Positions 9,841 to 20,600 are shown, numbered from the stretch's first letter. The stretch is 64,000 bases of DNA from Psychrobacter sp. P11F6 (GCF_001435295.1 NZ_CM003594.1:1550001-1614000), one strand, 5' to 3'. Program-made: numbers and translations. The notes: a model not told the origin generated them from the letters alone.

Positions 9841-11841
9841 ATGTCATCAAATCATATTAATAATCATAATCGACAGCACTATTCTGAGATGACGAGTCAT
9901 CATTCGTCTATCAATAATAACGACCATGTATATCAGGTAGGTAAATTGACGTCTATCGCCGTGCTGGTTGGCACTACGTCTCTGGCTCTTTTGGGCTGTC
10001 AATCAAGCCCAGCGGTATCATCGCCTGCGACATCAAAAAATATGATTGATTTTAGTACCGCTGATAGCGCACAGAGCCAAGCACAAGGACGCGCGTTTAA
10101 TACTGATTTAACAGCCAAATCTGAGCGTTATCAGCAATTATTTGATCAAGAAAAATATCCTAATACTGACAATCAAGCAAAGTCTCACTTACTGTCGGCT
10201 ATTCGTCAGCATCTGGCAACAGAGCACGTGGCAGTCGCGCAAGCCAATTATCAAGCGGTACCTTTTATTGCTCCAGATAGTATCGATGCCGGTTCTAGTA
10301 GCTTACTTAGAACGATTATAGAAGCTTATGTTTATAAGCCTGACGGTGACTATGATGAAAGTGATTATGAGGACAGGCAAACTGAGGCTATGGCAGAGTT
10401 AGCAGCGGTAAGTGCAGAGTCGAATAAATGCAATGACAATGAGGACGATGACGCTTATGAAGTCTGTGTTGTAGAGGATGTTAACTATGACGAAAACGGT
10501 TATAGTCGCAGTGACTATCAATTAGAGAGTTACGGCGAAGGGAACTATGACACCGATGATTATGAATCAGACAGTGCTTTTTCAAAGTTATCAAAATTAA
10601 ACCCAAAAAGCATGATAGAGCAGTATGAAGCCATACAAATGGCTAAGCAACAATCAGAGGCTGTAGAAGGTAGCCAATCATCAACGCCATCTACGGGTGT
10701 CATTGGTCAAATGCTGAGTATGTTCCATCGCACGCCTGAACAGATAGCTGCGTCAAATGTTTATCAATATCAAAATTTAACGTTCAATAGTGTCAGTCAG
10801 TACAAACCCAAACAACGACAACTGCAGAGCGTCTATAGCTATGATTATGTGACACCAACGATTAGCTCATCTATACAGATACCGCTAGCGTTCGATTTTA
10901 ACCATAGTACAGTTACGGTAGACCCATCAGCAATCATGCCTATCGTAGCATTGGTTAATCCTGAAAACACCCCTTTACCTAACCAAATGACCTCACATAC
11001 CGTTAGTTTTGGGTTGCCTGAGAGTATTACCGCGCAGCTGCCGCCAGCAGTGCTTTACGATGCCGCCATTGCTGCCATACAGAGCAGCATGGCAGAGCTA
11101 GCGCCCGAACACTTTAGTGCGGTAGATATTCGCAGTGATGCCTTTGCCAAAGAAGTTGGTGCGAGCCAAGCGGTAAAAGTCTATTTTGGCAGCAAGCAAA
11201 GCGGTGAGATGATCGGAAAAACTCTGAAATACATGACAAAGTCGCTACAGGATTATGTCGATGCTAATCCACAGAAATATCCTGATGGCGCCATGCTAAA
11301 AACTGCGCTTGCGAAAGTGCAGCTATACAATAAAGGCTACCAAAGTGCGGATGTAGGTTCGCTTTTGCAGCTAATTGAAGCCATAGGTCCGATATCTTTT
11401 AATCAGATAAATTACTATTATTTAGACCGCTCAGATCGCCTGCTTGCTAAGCAGCAGCGGGTAAATATCGGTGGTGACTTGATGGGTTCTACAACCAGCG
11501 TGCTGAATCAAGTACGCTATGATAAAAGCAGTTTTAGTAAACATGCACTAACGCCTTTATTGGCTGAGTCTTTTGGCGTAAATGCTAAAACTGCTATCGA
11601 TGGCAATGCATGGATGACAGAGCAGCGTCAACAAAAAGACAGACTGCAAACGGCACGTGATGCCCGCTATGACTATAGTGGGAGCAGTGATGATTACAAT
11701 GATGATGACTATGGTAGCGATTATGCAGATGGTGATAGCGGCTATGAGGCAGCAGAATATGACAGTGCTGATAGTCAAGATGACACTGATATCGAAGACG
11801 ATGCCGCAGATGATGCTGACAACAGGGTAGACCGTCAATAA
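9841..11841 (+). CDS. Uncharacterised lipoprotein with acidic Tyr/Asp-rich C-terminus
   Basis: No family recognised. The 666-residue product has a long polar His/Asn-rich leader, one hydrophobic segment and a lipobox ending at Cys53 (LALLGC), so it is probably anchored in the outer membrane. Two acidic zones rich in Asp, Glu and Tyr stand out: about residues 165-250, and the last 55 residues, which are almost all Asp, Tyr, Ser, Gly and Ala. The middle has ordinary globular composition. It lies 44 bases upstream of another lipoprotein gene, and the two probably form one transcript. The acidic tail could bind divalent cations; that is speculation. Confidence 0.75.
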   Translation: MSSNHINNHNRQHYSEMTSHHSSINNNDHVYQVGKLTSIAVLVGTTSLALLGCQSSPAVSSPATSKNMIDFSTADSAQSQAQGRAFNTDLTAKSERYQQLFDQEKYPNTDNQAKSHLLSAIRQHLATEHVAVAQANYQAVPFIAPDSIDAGSSSLLRTIIEAYVYKPDGDYDESDYEDRQTEAMAELAAVSAESNKCNDNEDDDAYEVCVVEDVNYDENGYSRSDYQLESYGEGNYDTDDYESDSAFSKLSKLNPKSMIEQYEAIQMAKQQSEAVEGSQSSTPSTGVIGQMLSMFHRTPEQIAASNVYQYQNLTFNSVSQYKPKQRQLQSVYSYDYVTPTISSSIQIPLAFDFNHSTVTVDPSAIMPIVALVNPENTPLPNQMTSHTVSFGLPESITAQLPPAVLYDAAIAAIQSSMAELAPEHFSAVDIRSDAFAKEVGASQAVKVYFGSKQSGEMIGKTLKYMTKSLQDYVDANPQKYPDGAMLKTALAKVQLYNKGYQSADVGSLLQLIEAIGPISFNQINYYYLDRSDRLLAKQQRVNIGGDLMGSTTSVLNQVRYDKSSFSKHALTPLLAESFGVNAKTAIDGNAWMTEQRQQKDRLQTARDARYDYSGSSDDYNDDDYGSDYADGDSGYEAAEYDSADSQDDTDIEDDAADDADNRVDRQ

Positions 11842-11885
11842 CGCTATCTTGACATGTTCCAGCCTATATTTCTTAAGGATAAAAA

Positions 11886-13520
11886 ATGAAAAAATCACAT
11901 CAAATCATTGCAAGTCGTCTTTCGTCAGCGAGCATTGCGTCAGTTCTTAATGGCAATCGCCTATTTGCTGGTGCATTGGTAACAGGGGCACTATTATTAA
12001 CGGGCTGCCAATCTACCAGTCTTGACCAATCTAATGCTGCTACTGCTAAGCAAACGCCAGTAGCAGCAAAGACAGCGTTGGCGACTGCGCTACAGAAACA
12101 GCGCAGACAGTCTTTTAGTTACCATAGCAATCTTGAGATCAGTAACGAGCAGCAGTTTAGCGATATAAATATTGAAATAGATGCTAAAGCGCTAGTCGCC
12201 TCAGGCTATATCGATGAATACTGCGAAGACACACACGATCAAGCATATGCCGCCTTGCTTTCTCAAACAGAAGCGCAAAATAAAGACATTTTAGCGGCGG
12301 ATTATGATGCTCAGCGAACGGTGCTCAAAGACACTTATCTTGAGTGTACGGATGTCTATGAGGCATGGGTAGAGAGTAAATATGATAGTGAAATCACTGT
12401 GCCAGCGTTTTACCAACAGTTATTTGATAATCACGACGACCGATCGACAGCGCAAGATATCAAAAAAGCAAAGTTGCTAGATGCTTATGTGCTAAAGCCG
12501 CTGTCTATCAATGCACAAGGCGTCTATCAGCCAATGGCTGGCAAGGCGACGATGCTGGCAAGCGCACAGTATCAAGCGCGCAATCATCAAAGCAGTATCA
12601 ATCAGCCAATTTATCTGGATTTGAAAAACGGTAATATTTATCTATGGGCAGATAATTTTGCGATGTTTAATTCAGAGCTATTAGACGATAAGCTCGGCAC
12701 AAAGTGGCGCAACAAGTGGTTAAAGCTAGCCATTGATGATGGCACCTTACCTAAAGGCTTTGGTAGTGAGTTGATAAAAAGCCACTTTGTCGCGTTAGAT
12801 GCCACATTTGATGCCGCACCTATTAGCCAGTTTGATTATGTCGCCCCTAATACGCTAGCCTCACTCTCTCCCAAGTTACCCGCGCATCAGCTACCAGCAA
12901 TGCTAGCAAGCAACCAAGTTATTCGCCGTGTACAAAGCGCTGAGAGTTATGAGCAGTTTTATCAAGATTATATGCGCATCGTTTACGAGCGGATGAGTCA
13001 GCGATACCCAGAACTGGTTAAAGAAAGCGCGGCTTACGAGGTAGGCAACACAGATGCTGATAAATTTACCAGTAAAGCGTTAGTGCAGCAGATGCTAGCA
13101 ATGATAAAGAGTGGCATGGATAGTGGCGGTGAGGCAGTAGAGGAAACAATGGCAGAGGCAAAAGAAAAGACGGCAGAAAGTGCAATGCTAGCAAATGCAG
13201 AGACGCAAGAGTTGTATGGATTTGGTAAGCGTGGTCAGCTCAAATGGCAGCATCTGCGTAGTGAGCTTCCGAGCGAAACTACTTCTAATAATATGGTCAT
13301 AGATGTTTTGCAGCAGTATTCCGCTATCAGCACTAAAGACATGGCATTTCCCAATTTACCAAGTAATGTACAAGTGCCTAATGCCAGTAACAGTATTGAT
13401 ATGCGCGAGTATGGTAGCGAGTTGATGCAGTATTATCGTGATGGCAATGGTACTGCGATGGGTAAGATGATGTTTAGTGTCATGCCACTGGCTAAAGAGA
13501 AGTTGGGTTCGGTTGATTAG
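11886..13520 (+). CDS. Uncharacterised lipoprotein, partner of the upstream acidic lipoprotein
   Basis: No family recognised. The 544-residue product has an N-terminal signal with a lipobox ending at Cys41 (LLLTGC) and a strong AAGGATA ribosome site. The mature part is mixed alpha/beta in composition, with an Ala/Glu/Lys-rich helical stretch at about residues 410-440. It follows the previous lipoprotein at short spacing and has a similar layout (lipobox, Gln-rich linker, large soluble part), so the pair may act together at the envelope. No catalytic motif is visible. Confidence 0.75.
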   Translation: MKKSHQIIASRLSSASIASVLNGNRLFAGALVTGALLLTGCQSTSLDQSNAATAKQTPVAAKTALATALQKQRRQSFSYHSNLEISNEQQFSDINIEIDAKALVASGYIDEYCEDTHDQAYAALLSQTEAQNKDILAADYDAQRTVLKDTYLECTDVYEAWVESKYDSEITVPAFYQQLFDNHDDRSTAQDIKKAKLLDAYVLKPLSINAQGVYQPMAGKATMLASAQYQARNHQSSINQPIYLDLKNGNIYLWADNFAMFNSELLDDKLGTKWRNKWLKLAIDDGTLPKGFGSELIKSHFVALDATFDAAPISQFDYVAPNTLASLSPKLPAHQLPAMLASNQVIRRVQSAESYEQFYQDYMRIVYERMSQRYPELVKESAAYEVGNTDADKFTSKALVQQMLAMIKSGMDSGGEAVEETMAEAKEKTAESAMLANAETQELYGFGKRGQLKWQHLRSELPSETTSNNMVIDVLQQYSAISTKDMAFPNLPSNVQVPNASNSIDMREYGSELMQYYRDGNGTAMGKMMFSVMPLAKEKLGSVD

Positions 13521-13599
13521 AGTAATGTTTTTATGTTTTAAATTGCTATGTTCTGGAACTTCAAAAATTGAATGATATTGATATTAAAAAAGGAAGGTT

Positions 13600-13953
13600 A
13601 TGAAAAAGTTTTTAGTAGGATTTATTTTCACTATAGTTGCATGTGGATCTGCCCAAGCAGGATGTATTGGTAGCTCATCTTTTTCTACATGTTCTGATGC
13701 AAGTGGAAATTCATATACAAATAACAGAGTAGGAAATACAACATATACATCTGGCTATAATAGTAGTACGGGAAGCAGTTGGAACCAAAATACTAATAGA
13801 ATTGGTGATACCTCTTATACTAATGGTGCTAGTGCTGATGGGAGTTCTTGGAACAAAACTTCTCGCCAGATTGGGTCTTATACTTACCATAATGGTAGCG
13901 ATAGTGATGGAAATAGTTTTAATTACTCATGCAACCAGTTTGGTTGTAATTAA
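13600..13953 (+). CDS. Small secreted Ser/Asn/Gly/Tyr-rich repeat protein
   Basis: A 117-residue protein with a clear signal peptide (cut after AQA) and an AAGGAAGG ribosome site. The mature part consists of about four imperfect repeats of roughly 21-22 residues built round R(V/Q/I)GxxxYTxGxxxxGSSWN, with a Cys near each end (CIGSS, CNQFGCN). This composition suggests a beta-solenoid or fibre-like surface protein. Its DNA is visibly more AT-rich than its neighbours. It is followed by a strong terminator, so it may be its own unit. Function unknown. Confidence 0.75.
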   Translation: MKKFLVGFIFTIVACGSAQAGCIGSSSFSTCSDASGNSYTNNRVGNTTYTSGYNSSTGSSWNQNTNRIGDTSYTNGASADGSSWNKTSRQIGSYTYHNGSDSDGNSFNYSCNQFGCN

Positions 13954-13979
13954 TTATATAAAGAAAAATTTTGAAAACT

Positions 13980-14014
13980 AAAAAGCGCACCGTTTATACG
14001 ATGCGCTTTTTTAT
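13980..14014 (+). terminator. Intrinsic terminator
   Basis: An 8-bp stem (AAAGCGCA / TGCGCTTT) with a short loop runs into a T tract. It ends the small repeat-protein unit and may also serve the convergent Spy-like gene. Confidence 0.8.
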
Positions 14015-14076
14015 GTGTTCATAATCAGTCTTATAGGACATTCAGTATGAATGCAAAATAGCCTATTAATGACGAA

Positions 14077-14598
14077 TTACATGCCTTGGCGCTGTTTGCC
14101 ATGCATTTTGCCGTGCTCTGAGCCTTTATGACCTTTCGCCATTTTTTCAGCTTTTAATGTAGCAAGTTTTGCGCGTTGCTCAGCAGTCAATACTTGAGAG
14201 ATAGCATGTTGAGTCTGTACTCGCTCAATGAAGCGCTGCTTGGTTTTAGCCGCTTGCTGATCAGCTAAGCGATTGACTGCCGCTGTATTTAGAGTGCTAC
14301 TATTAGTCAATGCTTGCATCTGTTGCTGCATTTGCGCCCGTTCCAATTTGTTTTTTGTACGGTCAGCTTTACGATCGCCGTGTTGTGCTTGCATGATGGC
14401 TTTGATTTGCGCTTGTTGCGTTGCTGTTAGATCTAGTTGCGACATTGGACCTCTCATACCACCTTTTTTCATGCCATCTTTATGCTGCATTTTACTGGTC
14501 GTTGGTGTGGTATCAGTGGTTGCATTAACACTGGTACAAGCCGTTACGGTGAAAATGCTAGACATTGCTAATACTGAGCCCATTAATAATTTTTTCAT
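14077..14598 (-). CDS. Spy/CpxP-like periplasmic LTxxQ protein
   Basis: About 173 residues; three tandem ATGs occur, and the third (14598) is best spaced from the AAGG site. A signal with a possible lipobox (TVTAC) is followed by Met/Lys/Gly/His-rich sequence, then an alpha-helical core with two LTxxQ motifs (LTATQQAQIKAI and LTAEQRAKLATL) and a His/Lys/Met-rich tail. Spy and CpxP are periplasmic chaperones or adaptor proteins that dampen envelope-stress signalling. The gene is divergent from a CpxRA-like two-component pair, exactly as cpxP is in Escherichia coli, which supports this reading. The His/Met-rich ends might also bind metal. Confidence 0.8.
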   Translation of the reverse strand: MKKLLMGSVLAMSSIFTVTACTSVNATTDTTPTTSKMQHKDGMKKGGMRGPMSQLDLTATQQAQIKAIMQAQHGDRKADRTKNKLERAQMQQQMQALTNSSTLNTAAVNRLADQQAAKTKQRFIERVQTQHAISQVLTAEQRAKLATLKAEKMAKGHKGSEHGKMHGKQRQGM

Positions 14599-14865
14599 CA
14601 TCATTACCTTAATTTATGGTGCATACGTTATTGGTTGCGAAAAAGTCAGTTTTTATCTGATCAGCTTATGAACAGTAAGTGCCCCGGATAGCCACTATCC
14701 ATCACAGCTTGTTATCAGTATTTGTCGCTGATAGACGCTATATTACGACAGTTAGAGGTTACGAACATTTATGAAGTATTAAGAAAGGTAACGTTTATAG
14801 CGAATCGATAAGCAATTGACTGATAATATGGCTCATAAAGCGATCTAACGCTTAAGGAGAAAGAT

Positions 14866-15564
14866 GTGCCACACATACTACTAGGCGATGATGACGAAGA
14901 ATTGACCCAGTTATTACAAGAATACTTGCACAATCATGGGGTGACATGCGACTGCGTTCACGATGGTGAGGCTGTCATACATAAACTCAAAACTGCGAGC
15001 AATAATGTGCTTAATGGCACTGCTGCTTATGATTTGCTGGTGTTAGATATTATGATGCCAAAAATCGATGGATTGAGTGTCTTGCGTCAATTGCCCAATA
15101 TCAGTGATATCCCTGTCATCATGCTGACCGCAAAAGGGGAGGAGATTGATCGTATTATTGGGCTTGAACTTGGTGCTGATGATTATATTACCAAACCCTG
15201 CAACCCTAGAGAGCTGCTGGCACGTATCAATGCCGTCATCAAACGTACCAGCGCAGCGACATCAGAGCATACGCCGCTACCAGAGAGCCGTTTGCATCTG
15301 AATCAAAACCAGAGGCTTTGTCAGATAGATGGCATAGAGTTACAAGTGACGGGGACAGAATTTGATTTATTGGTTGCGCTACTGAAACAAAAAGGTGAGG
15401 TGGTGAGCAAAGCATGGCTGTCAGAGCATGTTTTACAACGTGAATTACAACCCTTCGACCGTAGCCTTGATGTGCATGTCTCGCGACTCCGCAAAAAACT
15501 CCAACCTTTTCATGATGAGCCGATCAAAGCGGTTCGTGGTAAAGGTTATCAGCTGGTATTGTAA
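14866..15564 (+). CDS. OmpR-family response regulator, CpxR-like
   Basis: A 232-residue DNA-binding response regulator. The receiver has the acidic pocket DDDEE at 8-12, phosphoacceptor Asp61 (LLVLDIMMP) and the conserved Lys in ITKPCNPRE. The C-terminal winged helix ends with VHVSRLRKKL and IKAVRGKGYQLVL. The start is GTG at 14866, six bases after AAGGAG; an ATG at 14864 is out of frame. The stop codon shares one base with the kinase start, so the two are translationally coupled. Divergence from a CpxP-like gene suggests an envelope-stress regulator. Confidence 0.9.
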   Translation: MPHILLGDDDEELTQLLQEYLHNHGVTCDCVHDGEAVIHKLKTASNNVLNGTAAYDLLVLDIMMPKIDGLSVLRQLPNISDIPVIMLTAKGEEIDRIIGLELGADDYITKPCNPRELLARINAVIKRTSAATSEHTPLPESRLHLNQNQRLCQIDGIELQVTGTEFDLLVALLKQKGEVVSKAWLSEHVLQRELQPFDRSLDVHVSRLRKKLQPFHDEPIKAVRGKGYQLVL

Positions 15565-17234
15565 TGATGGACTCATCGATGAACGCTTCCAAGAAAGCTA
15601 TTAGCCATAAAAGGCTTAAGCAAACCCCAAAGTTTAAAGTGCGAATCACACTGTTTTGGCGTTTGTTTCTAAGTCTATTATTAACAATTATAATCACCTC
15701 TATTTTATCGATCATGGTGGAGCGTTGGCTGGTCGAAAAAGCACTAACGGCTCGCATGAACGTACAAACTGATAGTTTATTGATTAAGCGTCAAGAAATG
15801 GTTGAGGCATTAAGAGCGGGTGATTTAAGTACAGTTAAGCAGATGTATCGTCAGGACCGTCAACTCATGAATCAGATAAGTGTTTACGATGAAGAAGGGG
15901 CGATTATATTTCCGCGTTATCGCAATAGAGATGAGCGTAGGCAAAAAGGTATGCAGGGTAGTCGGCGTGAAGTAGGGCAACTATCAATGCAGCCATCAGT
16001 GCAATCAATGGCAGATCAGCCCAGTGTAGACAATAACAGGACTAACCGTCACGATGATAATAATAAAATGTCGAATGATAAGTCATCATTCTTAAACCAT
16101 ATTCTGCAACCGATGATGCCAAATAGCGCTACGCTAGCTGATTTCGACAGTCGCCCTGAGCTGGCTGATGTGACGGTCGTCTTACCAGATGAGCAGTCTG
16201 TCATTATACAGTTACGTCCGCATTTGCGTTTTGCTGATGTTATGGCGCTGCAACGTGGCAATTTTCCCATACGTTTGCTATTTATTCTCGTTTTTAGCGT
16301 CTTGGTTTGTATTTGGCTGAGCCGTACAATGACTCAGCGTATCCGCCGTGTACAAAATACCGTACACCGTCTGATTGATGGCGATTATCAGACCCATCCA
16401 GACCTATCAAAAATGGGAGATGATGAGCTTGGTTTACTCGCGAAAGATGTGGCTAAACTATCAAAACGGTTGGCTGAGAGTGAGCTGGCACGCAAACAGA
16501 TGCTCAGTGATATCTCGCACGAGCTACGATCGCCACTGGCGCGTCTAGACGTTGCGACTGAGCTGACTCGCGACTTTGCACCGAATGCCAGTCGTTATCT
16601 CGACCGTATAGATAAAGAGTCAGCGCGGATGAATGAGTTGATTGAGCAAATCATTCATATTCAATCTCTACAAATGCAGCAATATACCATCGACAATATA
16701 GAAAACGAAGCGGTTGATATTTCTGACATCATCAGTGAGATTGGACAAGACGTTTGCTTTGAGTTTCAGCATAAAAATGTGCGTTGGCAATGGCAGCCGA
16801 GTCACACACCTATGACAGATTCTTTATCAACGGCTCACTCAGCCACTCCTTGGACTGTGCTTGGCAACCAAGAACAGCTACATAGTGCACTTGAAAATGT
16901 CATCCGTAACGCTTTTATGCATACTGCCTCTGATTCGACGGTCATTGCTGACATTAAGAAAGTGGAGATGGAGGGCAATAAGCCAGCACTTCAAATCAGC
17001 ATCACAGACGAGGGTGGCGGTATTGCGGATAATGACTTGGCGCGTATTTTTCAGCCCTTTGTACGGCTTGACTCGGCTCGCCATCGTGAAACGGGGGGCT
17101 ATGGTTTGGGGCTGGCAATCGTTCATGCCGTGGTAATGGCACACAAGGGTCAGATTCATGTCTATAATCGCCAAGATGATATCCAAGGGCTGGTGATGCA
17201 AATAACATTGCCTGTTAACTCTGAAGAGGACTAA
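15564..17234 (+). CDS. Sensor histidine kinase, CpxA-like
   Basis: A 556-residue inner-membrane kinase. Transmembrane helices lie at about 30-52 and 236-253, flanking a periplasmic domain with a polar, Asn/Asp/Gln-rich insert at about 125-175. HAMP follows, then the H box with His319 (SDISHELRSPLARL), an N box (NVIRNAF), and the ATP-binding G boxes (DEGGGIAD, GYGLGLAI). Overlaps the regulator stop codon by one base. The insert makes the sensor domain longer than in classical CpxA, so the stimulus may differ. Confidence 0.9.
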   Translation: MMDSSMNASKKAISHKRLKQTPKFKVRITLFWRLFLSLLLTIIITSILSIMVERWLVEKALTARMNVQTDSLLIKRQEMVEALRAGDLSTVKQMYRQDRQLMNQISVYDEEGAIIFPRYRNRDERRQKGMQGSRREVGQLSMQPSVQSMADQPSVDNNRTNRHDDNNKMSNDKSSFLNHILQPMMPNSATLADFDSRPELADVTVVLPDEQSVIIQLRPHLRFADVMALQRGNFPIRLLFILVFSVLVCIWLSRTMTQRIRRVQNTVHRLIDGDYQTHPDLSKMGDDELGLLAKDVAKLSKRLAESELARKQMLSDISHELRSPLARLDVATELTRDFAPNASRYLDRIDKESARMNELIEQIIHIQSLQMQQYTIDNIENEAVDISDIISEIGQDVCFEFQHKNVRWQWQPSHTPMTDSLSTAHSATPWTVLGNQEQLHSALENVIRNAFMHTASDSTVIADIKKVEMEGNKPALQISITDEGGGIADNDLARIFQPFVRLDSARHRETGGYGLGLAIVHAVVMAHKGQIHVYNRQDDIQGLVMQITLPVNSEED

Positions 17235-17651
17235 GAGCAGCATAAAGTGGCGAACACGCGCTTAAAACATCTCTAAAGTGTGTGTATAAGCGTGTGTTTT
17301 ATTAAGTTTCAAAGCGGATTATTTCAAAAAAGTGGGAGCATTCAATATAAGCAAGGAGCAAAAAACATCTATATATTCATTTTTTGTTATATAAATAGAT
17401 GAACGGTAATAAATGCCAGACGAGCGGCATTGTCTCTCTCTATATATTCGGTAATACTAATATATAGAGAGAGCGATTAGGGCTTTTCAAGATAAAAAGT
17501 GTTATTTGTTGGTTAACAAGATAAATGACGAACAAAAAACATTTAATCGTTATCCGCCGATAACGTGTTTTATTTTGTGATATCGACTCTCTGCAAGATG
17601 GATATTATCTCTGATTTTTAAATCTGACCAGTCTGTAAGGGAGTGCACACT
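17235..17651. promoter_or_regulatory. Leader region of the large trimeric autotransporter with a 15-bp inverted repeat
   Basis: No gene in these 417 bases. A perfect 15-bp inverted repeat (17434-17448 and 17459-17473, ten-base loop) combines CT-repeat and TA-repeat tracts. It lies about 180 bases before the adhesin start. With no T tract after it, it reads as an operator or 5' UTR structure more than a terminator. A strong ribosome site, AAGGGAG at 17637-17643, decides the adhesin start. Confidence 0.5.
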
Positions 17652-20600
17652 ATGAACCGCATCTATAAAGTAATATGGAATGAAGCCTTGAGCTGTTTTA
17701 CCGCAGTTGGTGAATATGCAAAGGGGCGCGGCAAATCTTCCAAATCTAGCGTGAGCGCAAACGCGACCATCAATACGACTTCTAATCTTTCTTCTACCCA
17801 ATTTTTCCGATTATCTACGATCGCCATAGGGATGCTGGCGGCTGGATTTACAATGTCACCGCAAGCTTTTGCACAAGTGAATGTCGGCGGTGGTACGGGA
17901 TCTGGTACGGCAATTTCTTCTTGTAATACAAACAGTACTGAGGCAAATGCTGAAGGCAGCTATTCGGTTGCCATTGGCTGTGAAGCGGACGCTGGACAAA
18001 ACTTCAATCTGGTCGATAGAGGCAATCCGTCGTTTACTTGGACGGGTGGTTCACAAAACAACTCTGGTAGTACCGCCATTGGCACTGGGACAGAAGCCGG
18101 TGACGTCGCTACTGCTCTAGGCACTCAAGCAAAAGCTATTGGTCGGTCATCTGTGGCAATTGGGGCGGCAGCATATTCTAATGGGAATACCTCGTTAGCG
18201 CTTGGACGTCAATCGGCAGCGACTGCTGACTTTGCTCAGGCTATTGGTAACGTCTCCTCAGCAACGGGTCAAGGCTCTCTTGCTGTTGGTCATTCAGCAC
18301 TTGCCTCAGGCAAACGTGGTATTGCGATTGGTTCAACTGATTTTGAAAATGCAGGTACAGTGGCCGATCAAGCAAATGTAGGTTATAGAGCGAATGGACA
18401 AACTCAAGCAGTTGGCAGTGATACGATTGCCTTTGGTAGTAATGCAAAAGCGACTGCTGATAACAGTCTTGCTTTTGGTGTCGGCTCTCGATCTAACGCA
18501 GTAAATGGCATCGCATTAGGTTCAAACTCTATTGCAAATCGTGCTGGTGGTGCCAGTGGTTTCGTGCCAGTAGGAGCAGATAGCTCAGTCATCCAAGCGA
18601 CGGACAGCGTTACGCTTGGCGCGGTCTCTGTAGGAACAGGAGCAGCGGGTGGCAACCGTCAGATTGTAAACGTTGCAGCAGGCAGTAGTGCTAGTGATGC
18701 TGTCAATGTGGCTCAGCTAACGGGGCTGTCGAATACTGTCGCTAATAATAAAACTAAGTATTATAGCGTAGACTCAACCGCTATCGGTAATGCTAATAAC
18801 GACGGAGCGACAGGTTATAACGCCATGGCGCTGGGCGGAAATGCAAAAGCCACAGGCAGCCAAACTATTGCGATTGGCAGCTCAGAATTTGGGCAACAGA
18901 CGATGGCAAGTGGTGAGCAATCGATTGCTATCGGTGCTAATGTCGTGTCTAGAGGGGCATCGTCTATCGCAATAGGCGGTGATGATCTAGATTTTGCATC
19001 GAAAACCAATATCGATGGTAGTCCGTTGTCACCATTAAATAGTGGCACAGTTAACGATGTTTTCAAATCCTACGTAGGTAAAGATTTGGTAGAAACCAAT
19101 CAGTACGATGTCAATACCGAAGCTGGAGGTGCTGCGTCGATAGCCATTGGTGCAAAATCGCTGTCTAAAGGTGATCTGTCTACAGCCGTTGGTGTTCATT
19201 CCAATACCTCGGGAACGGCTTCTTCAGCGTTTGGTGTTGGCGCATCAGCGAGCAAAGACGGTTCAGTCTCTTTAGGTGCAGGCTCAACAACAGCAACAAG
19301 TGCAAGCTCTGAAAAGACGATGACAGTTGGTGGCGTGGTATATGATATCGCCGGTAATGTCATTGATGATAAGGGCATGCTACGAGAGGGTGCGCAAGTA
19401 TCCGTGGGCGTAGTAGGATCTGAGCGTCAGATCAAAAACGTCGCTGGTGGAGCTGTCACTGCGGCTAGTACAGATGCCGTGAATGGTAGTCAATTATATG
19501 CGACCAATGAAGCTGTCGGAAATAATACCACGACTATTAACAAAGGCTTTGCGCTAAAAGCCGCTGATGGTAATACAGTACAGAAACCATTGGGACAAGC
19601 CGTTGAGGTAGTTGGCTCTAACAGCAACATCGACACCCGAGTAAAAAATGGCAAAATCGAAGTCGAGCTCAATGACAACTTAAACCTAGGTACAACAGGC
19701 AGCGTTAGCACTGGCAACTTATTAAACGGCACAACGGTCAATGGTCTAGGTATTGTCACTGGCGGCGTGCTCACTGGCGTCACTACCGTTAGTGGTGCAG
19801 GTGTCACGGTAACGGGTGGAAACATATTTAACCCTACCAATGCCACGTTAACCAGCAATGGTCTGACCATTTTAAATGGTCCAAGCATCACCAAAAGCGG
19901 GGTCAATGCGGGTAATAAGAGAGTTATTAACGTTGATGATGGGGTTAACGCAAAAGATGCGGTGAATTTTAGTCAGCTAGAAACGACTAATACTAATGTT
20001 ACGACCAATACTAACAACATCTCAACCAATACTACCAATATTGGCACCAACACTGACAATATTGCTAAAGGCATCAAGTTTAATGTGAATGATGCAAGTA
20101 GCGGCGGCACTCTCAAAAAAACCTTCGCCTTGGGTGAAGAAATTAAGTTTGATACGGACAGTAATTTAACCACCACTGGCTTATCAACGGGTGATGGAAT
20201 CAAACTTGGCTTAGCCAACAACTTAACAGGTCTGGATAGCGCAAGCTTTAATAGCGGCGTTAGTATCTCATCTACTGGTATCAATGCCAACGACACCCAG
20301 ATCAAGGGAGTAAAAAGCGGTGGTAATACAGTAACCAATGCAGCAAACATCGGTGATGTACAAATGGCAGCCGCAGGAGCGAGAACCAAAGTAGTTAAAG
20401 GTACGAATGTTGCCAGTGTTGACTTTTCAACCGATAGCGATACTGGACAGGATGTCTATACTGTCAATGCCAATGGCACCAGTGTTTCTACTGCAGATGC
20501 TAATGCACTAACAGTTAGCACTAGTGTCAAAGATCCTGATACCAATATCACCGACTATCAAGTTGATCTAAGCGAAGGTAGTAAGGCAAGCTTGGTAAAA

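Noticed and set aside
14605..14865. CpxR boxes (GTAAA-N5-GTAAA) between the Spy-like and regulator genes
   Set aside because: Only loosely similar GTTAC/GTAAC elements were seen; none matches well enough to report as a site.
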